Assembly: GCA_003133205.1 (NCBI GenBank)
Contig: PKWK01000280.1
Location: 1 to 6,262 of the forward strand
Direction of reading: 5' to 3'
DNA: 6,262 bases
Source of the DNA: Granulicella sp.
Lineage (GTDB): Bacteria; Acidobacteriota; Terriglobia; Terriglobales; Acidobacteriaceae
Shown: one piece after another, positions 1 through 5,197 of the stretch
Numbering within the stretch: position 1 is the first letter of the stretch
Layout: each line of letters begins with the position of its first letter
Translations under genes and position numbers: made by a program
The notes under the pieces: generated by a model
Seen by the model: the letters and a program-made list of their open reading frames with translations, nothing else
Database searches by the model: none
Told to the model about the DNA's origin: nothing

Positions 1-357
1 CTGCGGAATGACAAACAAGGGGTGGAGATTTCTTTTCTGGCGATGGATGTTTCGTTTATCTCGGCTACGCTGGTGTTGCCGGCGGTGTTGCGGGCTCTGG
101 TGCAGGAAGGCGAGACGTGGCGGGGCGAAGGCGTGGTGCTGATCAAGCCGCAGTTCGAGGCGGGGCGCGAGCATGTGGGCAAGGGCGGGATCGTGCGCGA
201 GCAGGCGGGACGAGAGATTGCGATCGAGCGTGTTAAGGCGTGCGTGGCGGAGTTGGGCGGGACGGGCGTGGAGGTGATCGATTCGCCGATTCATGGGATG
301 GAAGGGAATTGGGAGTATCTGCTGCACGCGCGGTTTGATAGCGGCATAGAGGCTTAA
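1..357 (+). CDS. tlyA: TlyA family 23S/16S rRNA 2'-O-methyltransferase, C-terminal part (5' end outside window)
   Basis: The frame is open from base 1 to the TAA at 355-357, giving 118 residues of the C-terminal half. TlyA proteins carry an N-terminal S4 RNA-binding domain (not in the window) and an FtsJ-like SAM-dependent Rossmann domain that 2'-O-methylates cytidines in ribosomal RNA in the cytoplasm. Visible family motifs are MDVSFIS (about fragment residues 15-21), LIKPQFEAGREHVGKGG (about 47-63) and SPIHGMEGNWEYL near the end. Asp16, Lys49 and Glu105 occupy the positions of the D-K-E part of the FtsJ-type catalytic tetrad. The older name 'hemolysin A' is historical. nadK follows on the same strand, a neighbourhood seen in many bacteria (tlyA-nadK-recN region). 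The stop codon lies inside the left arm of an inverted repeat. Confidence 0.93.
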   Translation: MRNDKQGVEISFLAMDVSFISATLVLPAVLRALVQEGETWRGEGVVLIKPQFEAGREHVGKGGIVREQAGREIAIERVKACVAELGGTGVEVIDSPIHGMEGNWEYLLHARFDSGIEA

Positions 358-447
358 CACCGATAAAACACCGATTGAACCGATCTTGAATAAGACTTCG
401 ATCGGATTGTTCTTGATCGGTGCTCGCCGGTGTTAATCGGTGTTAAG
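353..447. repeat. 95-bp inverted-repeat element between tlyA and nadK
   Basis: The outer arms are perfect 12-bp inverted repeats: CTTAACACCGAT at 353-364 and ATCGGTGTTAAG at 436-447. Inside them the complementarity continues imperfectly, because each side holds two or three tandem versions of an (AA)CACCGAT-type unit: left AACACCGAT, ACACCGAT, AACCGATC; right GATCGGTG, CCGGTGTT, ATCGGTGTT. A transcript from either strand could fold into a long hairpin. The element starts in the last codon of tlyA and supplies its stop codon. It could be a dispersed REP or MITE-like unit, or an attenuator or processing site between tlyA and nadK. No U-tract follows the right arm, so a classic intrinsic terminator is unlikely. 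Confidence 0.75.
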
Positions 448-485
448 GGTTTAGGCGGCGTGTGGGCGGTACACTGGTTGGCGAG

Positions 486-1355
486 ATGCCTTTAGCTGCA
501 ATTATTTCGAAGCCTCAGAAACATGAGCTGGGGACGATTCTGCCGGAGCTGCGGGCCTGGCTGCACGAGCGCGGTTGGAGTTGCATTCTGGATCAAGAGA
601 GCGCGGCGTATTTGCCGGACGCTGGCGTGGAAAGCGTGACGCGGGCAGAGTTGGCGGAGCGCAAGCCGGACCTGGTGGTGGTGCTGGGCGGCGATGGCAC
701 GCTGCTGGCGGCGGCGCGAGCTTTCGCGCATACCAACATTCCGCTGCTGAGCGTGAACCTGGGGTCACTGGGCTTCCTCACTGAGGTTCCGCTAGCTGAG
801 TTGTACGCCACGCTGCAGGCATGGTGCGAGGGGTGCGCGGCGGTCGAGGTGCGCAGCATGATGCGGGCCGAGTTGTTTTGCGCCGGCCAAGGCAAGGTGA
901 CACGGCAGTGGGATGCGCTGAACGATGTGGTGGTGGCGAAAGGCACGATCGCGCGCATGGCCGATTATTCGGTGGCGATCGACGGGCAGTTGGTGGCGGA
1001 GTTTCGTGCGGATGGCGTGATCGCGTCTACGCCGACAGGTTCGACCGCATACAACCTGGCGGCGGATGGGCCGATCGTAATGCCCAGCGTGAATTGCATG
1101 GTGGTAACGCCGATCTGCCCACACCTGCTGACGATTCGGCCGATCGTGGTACCGGGGGAGTCGGCGATCAGCGTGCGCGTGACGGGTGTGCCGAATGAGA
1201 CCTATCTGACGGTGGATGGGCAGGAGGCTGTGCCGATGCACGTGGGAGACGAGGTGCGCTGCTGCCGCAGCGAGTACAGCGTGAAGCTGATGCGGCTGCA
1301 GCCGAATGGGCTGTTCAATATCCTCCGCTCGAAGCTGAAGTGGGGCGAGCGGTAG
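486..1355 (+). CDS. nadK: NAD kinase (ATP-NAD kinase)
   Basis: This cytoplasmic enzyme phosphorylates NAD+ to NADP+ and sets the NADP pool. The 289-residue length is normal for the family. Diagnostic motifs are GGDGT at residues 68-72 (Asp70 is the expected catalytic residue), NLGSLGFLTE at 91-100, LNDVVVAKG at 145-153, and DGVIASTPTGSTAYNLAADG at 176-195, followed by a conserved ICPHLLTIRPIVVP stretch. I chose the ATG at 486 because MPLAAIISKP is a natural start for the first Rossmann strand. An in-frame GTG at 462 would add eight residues (MGGTLVGE) that look like read-through of the leader. Neither start has a strong Shine-Dalgarno sequence, so the exact start is less certain than the identity. 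It lies 128 bp after tlyA on the same strand, separated by the inverted repeat, and may be cotranscribed with it. Confidence 0.95.
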   Translation: MPLAAIISKPQKHELGTILPELRAWLHERGWSCILDQESAAYLPDAGVESVTRAELAERKPDLVVVLGGDGTLLAAARAFAHTNIPLLSVNLGSLGFLTEVPLAELYATLQAWCEGCAAVEVRSMMRAELFCAGQGKVTRQWDALNDVVVAKGTIARMADYSVAIDGQLVAEFRADGVIASTPTGSTAYNLAADGPIVMPSVNCMVVTPICPHLLTIRPIVVPGESAISVRVTGVPNETYLTVDGQEAVPMHVGDEVRCCRSEYSVKLMRLQPNGLFNILRSKLKWGER

Positions 1356-1363
1356 AGATTTCT

Positions 1364-1395
1364 CACCGAAGGCTTCGCCTAATAGCCTATTGGTG
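1364..1395. terminator. Possible hairpin between convergent nadK and toxin gene
   Basis: The short convergent gap contains nested complementary segments: CACC (1364-1367) with GGTG (1392-1395), and AGGC (1370-1373) with GCCT (1385-1388). Two small local palindromes also occur, AGGC-TTC-GCCT and AATAG-C-CTATT. There is no clear T-run on either side. Its position between the two stop codons suggests a bidirectional transcription end, but the stem is weak. Confidence 0.25.
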
Positions 1396-1397
1396 CC

Positions 1398-1817
1398 CTA
1401 CCGATCTGCAAGGATCAAATTGAGGGCTTCCATGACGGAGACGATGCGGATGTTGAGGTAGTGTTCGACCGAGAGGAGGCCACCGTCTCCGGTAACGATG
1501 AGGTCCGCATTGGCAGCAACTGCGGTGCCGATAACCACATCATCGTCGGGGTCGGGGGCGATGCCGGCTAATGGGTGGGGAATCACCAGGTTCGCCGATT
1601 GCAAATACGCTTCAACCAATTGGCGAATTGACAACGGTGAAAGGGCGATTCTCGCCGCGAACTTTGTGCGCGACAGAACATCCTCCAACTCTTCGACGAG
1701 TGGGGCACTGGTGTGGCGAGAGAAGACGGCCGGCTCATGGGCAAGGAGTTTTCGAGGAGGACCATCCCAGAAAAGGCCGGAGACGACGATATTTGTATCG
1801 AGCACGAGACGCTTCAA
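1398..1817 (-). CDS. PIN-domain ribonuclease toxin of a type II toxin-antitoxin pair (VapC-like)
   Basis: This 139-residue protein is a single PIN domain, a metal-dependent ribonuclease fold. It opens with KRLVLDTNIVVSGL, where Asp7 is the first metal ligand. Glu42/Glu43 lie in the LVEELEDVL helix, an acidic cluster DPDDD is at 89-93, and TGDGGLL follows with Asp111. All four acidic positions expected for activity are present, so it should be catalytically intact. The layout fits the 'putative toxin-antitoxin system toxin component, PIN family' group better than classical short VapC. The start is TTG at 1817-1815; it overlaps the antitoxin TGA as TTGA, and no Shine-Dalgarno sequence precedes it. 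Translation is therefore probably coupled to the antitoxin, which would keep toxin at or below antitoxin level. The RNA target cannot be read from the sequence. Confidence 0.88.
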   Translation of the reverse strand: MKRLVLDTNIVVSGLFWDGPPRKLLAHEPAVFSRHTSAPLVEELEDVLSRTKFAARIALSPLSIRQLVEAYLQSANLVIPHPLAGIAPDPDDDVVIGTAVAANADLIVTGDGGLLSVEHYLNIRIVSVMEALNLILADR

Positions 1818-2059
1818 GGTTTGCGCGCAGCTCGTTTCTCAGCACGCATCGCGGTGATCTCCGCTGCAGCTACTTCTGGAGTGATGATTTCGGAATCATC
1901 AACCTCATCCATCTTGCGCATGGCGTTTGAGAGTTGATCTTCGGCCCTGGCTTGAAGTTGTTGGCGGAGTAACTGCTCGAGCGAGGCGGCGGACAACAGG
2001 CCCGCGCGTTCGGCTTCCTGCGCGAGTTGGTCCGGCAGATCAATGCGAATTGTGGCCAT
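1814..2059 (-). CDS. Antitoxin of the PIN toxin, ribbon-helix-helix-like
   Basis: This 81-residue protein lies directly upstream of the PIN toxin and overlaps it by four bases. The N-terminus, ATIRIDLPD, looks like the DNA-binding beta strand of a ribbon-helix-helix (CopG/MetJ type) repressor. Two predicted helices follow, about residues 10-20 and 23-38 (SLEQLLRQQLQAR). The C-terminal half, with an acidic MDEVDDSE stretch and a basic RAEKRAARKP tail, would be the part that wraps and neutralises the toxin. Such antitoxins usually autorepress the operon. The ATG at 2059-2057 has an excellent ribosome binding site (GGGAGGA, 7-base spacing), in contrast to the toxin, consistent with antitoxin excess. 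Assignment rests on size, fold pattern and the partner gene; no exact subfamily is recognised. Confidence 0.8.
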   Translation of the reverse strand: MATIRIDLPDQLAQEAERAGLLSAASLEQLLRQQLQARAEDQLSNAMRKMDEVDDSEIITPEVAAAEITAMRAEKRAARKP

Positions 2060-2066
2060 TGTCTTT

Positions 2067-2073
2067 TCCTCCC
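2067..2073 (-). promoter_or_regulatory. Strong Shine-Dalgarno for the antitoxin gene
   Basis: On the minus strand this reads GGGAGGA, seven bases before the ATG at 2059. It fixes the antitoxin start and contrasts with the absence of any such site before the toxin. Confidence 0.8.
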
Positions 2074-2094
2074 TGCGGCTGTCCCGCGCATTTC

Positions 2095-2103
2095 ATTATC
2101 TCA
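2095..2103 (-). promoter_or_regulatory. Possible extended -10 promoter for the toxin-antitoxin operon
   Basis: The minus strand reads TGAGATAAT here, an extended -10 (TGn plus GATAAT, five of six matches to TATAAT), about 36 bases before the antitoxin ATG. No good -35 hexamer is visible, as is acceptable for extended -10 promoters. It would let the toxin-antitoxin pair be transcribed independently of feoAB. Single-motif evidence only. Confidence 0.35.
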
Positions 2104-2146
2104 GAATGCGGCTGCGGAAGAGGTAAAACGGATCTTTGCGGTGGCA

Positions 2147-4057
2147 CTAGAACAGGTGGACGATGACCTGGTTGGTGATGAGCGCGGCGACGTAGGCGAA
2201 GACGGTCATGTAGGCGAACTGCATGGCGGGGAACTTCCAGCTATTCGTCTCGCGGCGGACCACGGCGAGCGTTGAGGTGCACTGCATCGCGAAGGCGAAG
2301 AAGACGACCAGCGCGATGGCTCCGCCTAGGGTCATGTCGTGGCGCAGCGCGGCCTGCAGGCCGAGCGAGTGCGTGGCGGGGTCCACTCCGTAGAGCGTGC
2401 CGAGCGTGCCGACGATGACCTCGCGCGCGACGATGGAGCTGAGCAGACCGATGCCGATCTTCCAGTTGAATCCGAGCGGGCGAATGACCGGCTCGATCCA
2501 GCGGCCGAGATGTCCGATGACGCTGTCCGCGAGGCTGGAGAGATTGCCGCCGTGGACGGGGATCACGCTGAGCACCCAGACGAGGAAGGTGACGCCGAGA
2601 ATGACGGTGCCGGCCTTCTTGAGGAAGAGTTTTCCGCGGTCGTAGAGACGCAGCGACAGCGACTGGACGGTCGGCCAGCGATACTGCGGCAACTCGAGGA
2701 TGAACGGCGCGGTGGATGCCTTCATCACGGATGAGTTGAGCAGCTTCGCAGTGAACAGCGCGGCGAGGAAGCCGAGCGCGTAGAGGCCGAGCATGACGAG
2801 GGCACGCAGGCCGACCACTCCGCCGGCGAACATGCGGTTGGGGACGAACGCGGCGATGATGAGCGTGTAGATGGGCAGGCGCGCGGAGCACGTCATAAAG
2901 GGCGCGATGAGGATGGTCGCAATGCGCTCGCGTTTGTTCTCGATGGTGCGCGTGGCCATGATGGCTGGCACGGCGCAGGCGTAGGCCGAGAGCAGCGGGA
3001 TGAACGCTTTGCCGTTGAGGCCGATGGAGCGCATGACGCGGTCCGCGATGAGCGCTGCGCGGGCGAGATAGCCGGAGTCCTCGAGCACACCGATGAAGAG
3101 GAACAGCAGCAGGATCTGCGGCAGAAAGACGAGTACCGACTGCACGCCGTTCCACAGGCCATCGCGCAGCAGCAGGCGCAGCCAGTTGTCAGGGAGCAGC
3201 AGCGCGGCCTTCGCGCCGGCGTGGGTGAGTACCTTTCCTAGACCGTCCGAGAGCGGCTGGCCGAGGGTGAAGACGACTTGGAAGACGGCGAAGACGACCG
3301 CGAGAAAGATGAGCGGGCCGGCGACGCGGTGCAGCAGTACGGAGTCCAGGCGGCGCGTCCACAGCGAAGCCGCGGGCGACTTGTAGTTGGTGCGCGCGGT
3401 GACCTGCGTGGCCCAACTGCGGCAGGCGGCGGGGCTCTGCAAGACGGGCAACTGCACGGGGCGGAGCTTGGTGGCGAGTGCGTCGTCGGCGTGCAGGAGA
3501 AACTCTGGGATGATCTCGAGCCCCGTGCCCTGTGCCGCGCTGATCAGAGCCACCGGATGCCCAAGCTCTCGCGCCAGTGCGAGGGTGTCCAACTGGCCGC
3601 CGCGCGCCTCCATCTGATCGGACATATTCAGCAGCACGAGCGTCGGCAGGCCGATGGAGAAGACGGGCGCGGCAAGCATGAGCTGCCGGTTCAGGTGGGT
3701 GGCGTCGAGGACAAGCAGAACGCAGTCGGGCTTGGGGACGCCAGGCATCTTGCCGGTCAGCACTTCGACCGCGACGCGCGCGTCCTCGGAGTACGTGGCG
3801 AGCGAGTAGATTCCGGGCAGGTCGATGAGCGTCAGGTCGTTGCGCCCGATGGCCTTCATTCGGCCCGAGTGGTGCTCCACGGTTACGCCGGGATAGTTGG
3901 CCACCTTCTGACGCATCCCGGTCAATCGATTGAAAAGGGTGGACTTGCCGGAGTTCGGCGGGCCGATCAGTGCGACGGTTCGAAGGCGCGCTTTGGCGCC
4001 GGCAGGCGCGACAGGCGTCTGCTCGATGGGCTCCAGAACCGGGGCGTGGCAACTCAT
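2147..4057 (-). CDS. feoB: FeoB, GTP-dependent ferrous iron transporter
   Basis: FeoB imports Fe2+ across the inner membrane. The 636-residue protein starts with a cytosolic G domain: G1 GPPNSGKS (32-39), switch region YPGVTVE (55-61), G3 DLPG (79-82), G4 NMSD (144-147) and G5 SAAQGTG (173-179). A short helical spacer follows. The membrane part, from about residue 243, has roughly eight hydrophobic segments (near 243-265, 305-325, 352-368, 378-404, 412-437, 482-500, 576-596, 612-634). Conserved Gate-type motifs are ACAVPAIMATRTIENKRER around Cys361, TCSARLP around Cys390 and SIVAREVIVGTLGTLYG around Glu546; Cys593 lies in AMQCTSTLAV. It is shorter than the 773-residue E. coli protein but complete. 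The ATG at 4057 overlaps the feoA stop as ATGA, with GGAG at 4068-4065 as ribosome binding site. The N-terminus carries an extra 25 or so residues beginning MSCH before the G domain. Confidence 0.97.
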   Translation of the reverse strand: MSCHAPVLEPIEQTPVAPAGAKARLRTVALIGPPNSGKSTLFNRLTGMRQKVANYPGVTVEHHSGRMKAIGRNDLTLIDLPGIYSLATYSEDARVAVEVLTGKMPGVPKPDCVLLVLDATHLNRQLMLAAPVFSIGLPTLVLLNMSDQMEARGGQLDTLALARELGHPVALISAAQGTGLEIIPEFLLHADDALATKLRPVQLPVLQSPAACRSWATQVTARTNYKSPAASLWTRRLDSVLLHRVAGPLIFLAVVFAVFQVVFTLGQPLSDGLGKVLTHAGAKAALLLPDNWLRLLLRDGLWNGVQSVLVFLPQILLLFLFIGVLEDSGYLARAALIADRVMRSIGLNGKAFIPLLSAYACAVPAIMATRTIENKRERIATILIAPFMTCSARLPIYTLIIAAFVPNRMFAGGVVGLRALVMLGLYALGFLAALFTAKLLNSSVMKASTAPFILELPQYRWPTVQSLSLRLYDRGKLFLKKAGTVILGVTFLVWVLSVIPVHGGNLSSLADSVIGHLGRWIEPVIRPLGFNWKIGIGLLSSIVAREVIVGTLGTLYGVDPATHSLGLQAALRHDMTLGGAIALVVFFAFAMQCTSTLAVVRRETNSWKFPAMQFAYMTVFAYVAALITNQVIVHLF

Positions 4058-4311
4058 GCGGCGGCTCCAGGTGCGAGCTTCAGGAAGATGTGGCGCGCGG
4101 TCTCACTGCGGAGGCCCACTTCGACGCCGTCGATGCGATAGACCGTGGGGTCGCCCGCAGGGGCGCGGCGCAGCACTTCGACGCTGGTGCCGGGCAGAAA
4201 ACCGAGGTGCGCAAGGTAGTTGCTGACCTCGTCCGGCAGGTCGATGGACTGCACTACGCCTGTGTTGCCGACCTTCGCTTCGCTCAAAGCGGTAATCATC
4301 GTCTCATTCAT
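4054..4311 (-). CDS. feoA: FeoA, SH3-like accessory protein of ferrous iron uptake
   Basis: FeoA is a small cytosolic protein with an SH3-like beta barrel that acts with FeoB. The 85-residue product has the usual family size and pattern: an N-terminal LSEAKVGNTGVVQSID segment, then YLAHLGFLPGTSVEVLRRAP, and a C-terminal GVEVGLRSETARHIFL. I chose the ATG at 4311-4309. A TTG three codons earlier (4320) is in frame and an in-frame TAA lies just beyond, so the start must be one of these or the ATG at 4299. None has a good Shine-Dalgarno sequence of its own. The ATG at 4311 overlaps the stop of a 9-codon upstream minicistron as ATGA, which could supply ribosomes by coupling. The gene runs into feoB with a further ATGA overlap, so FeoA and FeoB should be made together. 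Confidence 0.93.
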   Translation of the reverse strand: MNETMITALSEAKVGNTGVVQSIDLPDEVSNYLAHLGFLPGTSVEVLRRAPAGDPTVYRIDGVEVGLRSETARHIFLKLAPGAAA

Positions 4312-4337
4312 ATCGACCAACTGCCATATGCGACCAT
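4308..4337 (-). CDS. Possible 9-codon leader minicistron translationally coupled to feoA
   Basis: On the minus strand, AAGAGGA (4349-4343) is followed after five bases by an ATG at 4337. That frame encodes MVAYGSWSI and ends at a TGA (4310-4308) that overlaps the feoA ATG as ATGA. This is the best ribosome binding site and start in the feo leader, while feoA itself lacks one. It could deliver terminating ribosomes to feoA. The caution is that the best -10 element would start the RNA near 4344 and remove most of the Shine-Dalgarno. No family similarity can be claimed for nine residues. Confidence 0.35.
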   Translation of the reverse strand: MVAYGSWSI

Positions 4338-4350
4338 CTTAGTCCTCTTT

Positions 4351-4356
4351 ATAATA
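4351..4356 (-). promoter_or_regulatory. Candidate -10 element of the feoAB promoter
   Basis: The minus strand reads TATTAT (five of six matches to TATAAT). It predicts a start near 4344-4345. No recognisable -35 hexamer lies 16-18 bases upstream, as expected for an activator-dependent promoter. The CRP-type palindrome is centred at 4386.5, about 42 bases upstream of the predicted start. Confidence 0.4.
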
Positions 4357-4378
4357 CGACATCTTGGGAAAGGATGCT

Positions 4379-4394
4379 TGTGACGAATATCACA
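4379..4394. promoter_or_regulatory. CRP/FNR-family binding site upstream of feoAB
   Basis: The sequence TGTGACGAATATCACA is an exact match to the symmetric CRP half-sites TGTGA-N6-TCACA. It lies in the divergent region 42 bp beyond the leader ATG at 4337 and centred near -42 from the predicted feoAB start, which is the class II activator position used by CRP and FNR proteins. A site for a CRP-type paralog is the simplest reading; the FNR consensus (TTGAT-N4-ATCAA) is not matched. It could also influence the divergent phosphatase gene, whose ATG is about 135 bp away. Confidence 0.6.
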
Positions 4395-4412
4395 GTTTTT
4401 CAGTGCGTTACG

Positions 4413-4435
4413 GCCACGTGAACCGATCAGGTGGC
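4413..4435. promoter_or_regulatory. 23-bp imperfect palindrome, candidate operator
   Basis: GCCACGTGA (4413-4421) and TCAGGTGGC (4427-4435) are inverted repeats matching at eight of nine positions around a 5-base centre. The left arm contains CACGTG. The position in the divergent feoA/phosphatase region suggests a regulator site. It does not resemble a Fur box. The protein that might bind it is unknown. Confidence 0.35.
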
Positions 4436-4521
4436 GGGTTGGGTGTCAGTCGGGGGCGTGATACGGCGGATTTTACCTCGCGTTAACAAAGAGGTTGCCG
4501 GCGGTGTGGGATGCTGAACGC

Positions 4522-5136
4522 ATGCGCAACTATTTGATTCGCACACGGCTGCATTTGCTTCTGGCTGTTTTGCTGGTAGCGGTTTTGACCCTGGGCGGTG
4601 GAACGGTTGGCGGTTTGGCTGCGTTCGGTCAGTCGCCGCAGCCGCCGGCGACCATTCTGCTGATCCGGCATGCGGAGAAGCTGACGGATGGGCGGATCGA
4701 TCTTTCGCCGGTGGGATTCGAGCGGGCGAAGGTGATTCCGCAGCTCTTTGGGGGGGCGGGCGCGGCGGCTCCGCACAATCTGCCGAAGCCGGATTTTCTG
4801 TTTGCCACGCACTTGAGCGCGCGGTCGAACCGGCCCGTGGAGACGATTACGCGGCTGAGCGAGGCGCTGAAGATGCCGATCAGCCACGAGATCGACGACA
4901 AGGACTTTGCGACGCTGGCTGGTGAGTTGCTGAGCGGCAAGTATGCGGGCAAGGTGGTGCTGGTGGCGTGGCACCATGGGTCGATTCCGAGGCTGGCGAA
5001 GGCGCTGGGAGCGACTCCGCCGTACGATCCGTGGCCGGATACGCAGTTCGACCGGGTGTGGCGGATCGACTACAAGGATGGCAAGGCGGTGCTGACGGAT
5101 CTGCCGCAGGGATTGATGCCGGGGGATTCGAAGTAG
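4522..5136 (+). CDS. Exported histidine phosphatase superfamily protein, substrate unknown
   Basis: The 204-residue product begins with a basic n-region (MRNYLIRTR) and a hydrophobic core (LHLLLAVLLVAVLTL), followed by a Gly/Ala-rich stretch ending near AFGQ, so it is probably secreted to the periplasm or anchored by that segment. The mature part has the branch-1 signature LLIRHAEK, with Arg49, His50 (the expected phosphohistidine) and Glu52. Further on, SNRPVET supplies Arg104, and VAWHHGSIP places His151 at the second catalytic histidine position. The pocket therefore looks complete. Substrate cannot be told: phosphatase rather than mutase is likely for a short exported member. The ATG at 4522 gives the cleanest signal peptide. 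A GTG at 4504 has a better spaced ribosome binding site (AAAGAGG at 4488-4494) and would add six residues. It is divergent from feoA and convergent with metG. Confidence 0.82.
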   Translation: MRNYLIRTRLHLLLAVLLVAVLTLGGGTVGGLAAFGQSPQPPATILLIRHAEKLTDGRIDLSPVGFERAKVIPQLFGGAGAAAPHNLPKPDFLFATHLSARSNRPVETITRLSEALKMPISHEIDDKDFATLAGELLSGKYAGKVVLVAWHHGSIPRLAKALGATPPYDPWPDTQFDRVWRIDYKDGKAVLTDLPQGLMPGDSK

Positions 5137-5154
5137 CACTTCGTGCCGTTCTCG

Positions 5155-5170
5155 ACGCGCTCTCGCGCGT
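5155..5170. terminator. Perfect 6-bp GC hairpin between convergent phosphatase and metG genes
   Basis: ACGCGC-TCTC-GCGCGT is a perfect 6-bp stem with a 4-base loop, in the 61-bp gap between two stop codons. There is no T-run on either side, so any termination would be of the U-less type or this is only a chance GC-rich hairpin. A weaker GCAC-TTC-GTGC hairpin precedes it at 5136-5146. Confidence 0.35.
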
Positions 5171-5197
5171 GAAAGACACAAGCAGGCTTGCACTACT

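Noticed and set aside
462..485. GTG start at 462 for nadK
   Set aside because: It adds MGGTLVGE ahead of an MPLAAIISKP start that fits the family, with no better ribosome binding site.
2241..3155. Long open frame (304 codons) on the minus strand within feoB
   Set aside because: It is rich in Arg, His, Pro and Ala with no motif, as expected for a shifted frame of a GC-rich gene; feoB in the other frame has every family motif.
3278..4141. Plus-strand open frame of 287 codons opposite feoB and feoA
   Set aside because: No recognisable domain and biased composition; it crosses two well supported genes on the other strand.
4314..4334. A second mini reading frame before feoA (ATG at 4329, MAVGRYE)
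   Set aside because: It lacks a Shine-Dalgarno and ends inside feoA; the frame starting at 4337 has both a good site and the ATGA junction.
4350..4355. Perfect TATAAT on the plus strand in the divergent region
   Set aside because: It would drive the phosphatase gene from about 165 bp upstream and has no -35 partner. The same bases give a better placed TATTAT for feoA on the minus strand.
4338..4521. Search for a Fur box, iron riboswitch or similar element before feoAB
   Set aside because: No match to the GATAAT-repeat Fur pattern and no room or fold for a known riboswitch was seen by eye.
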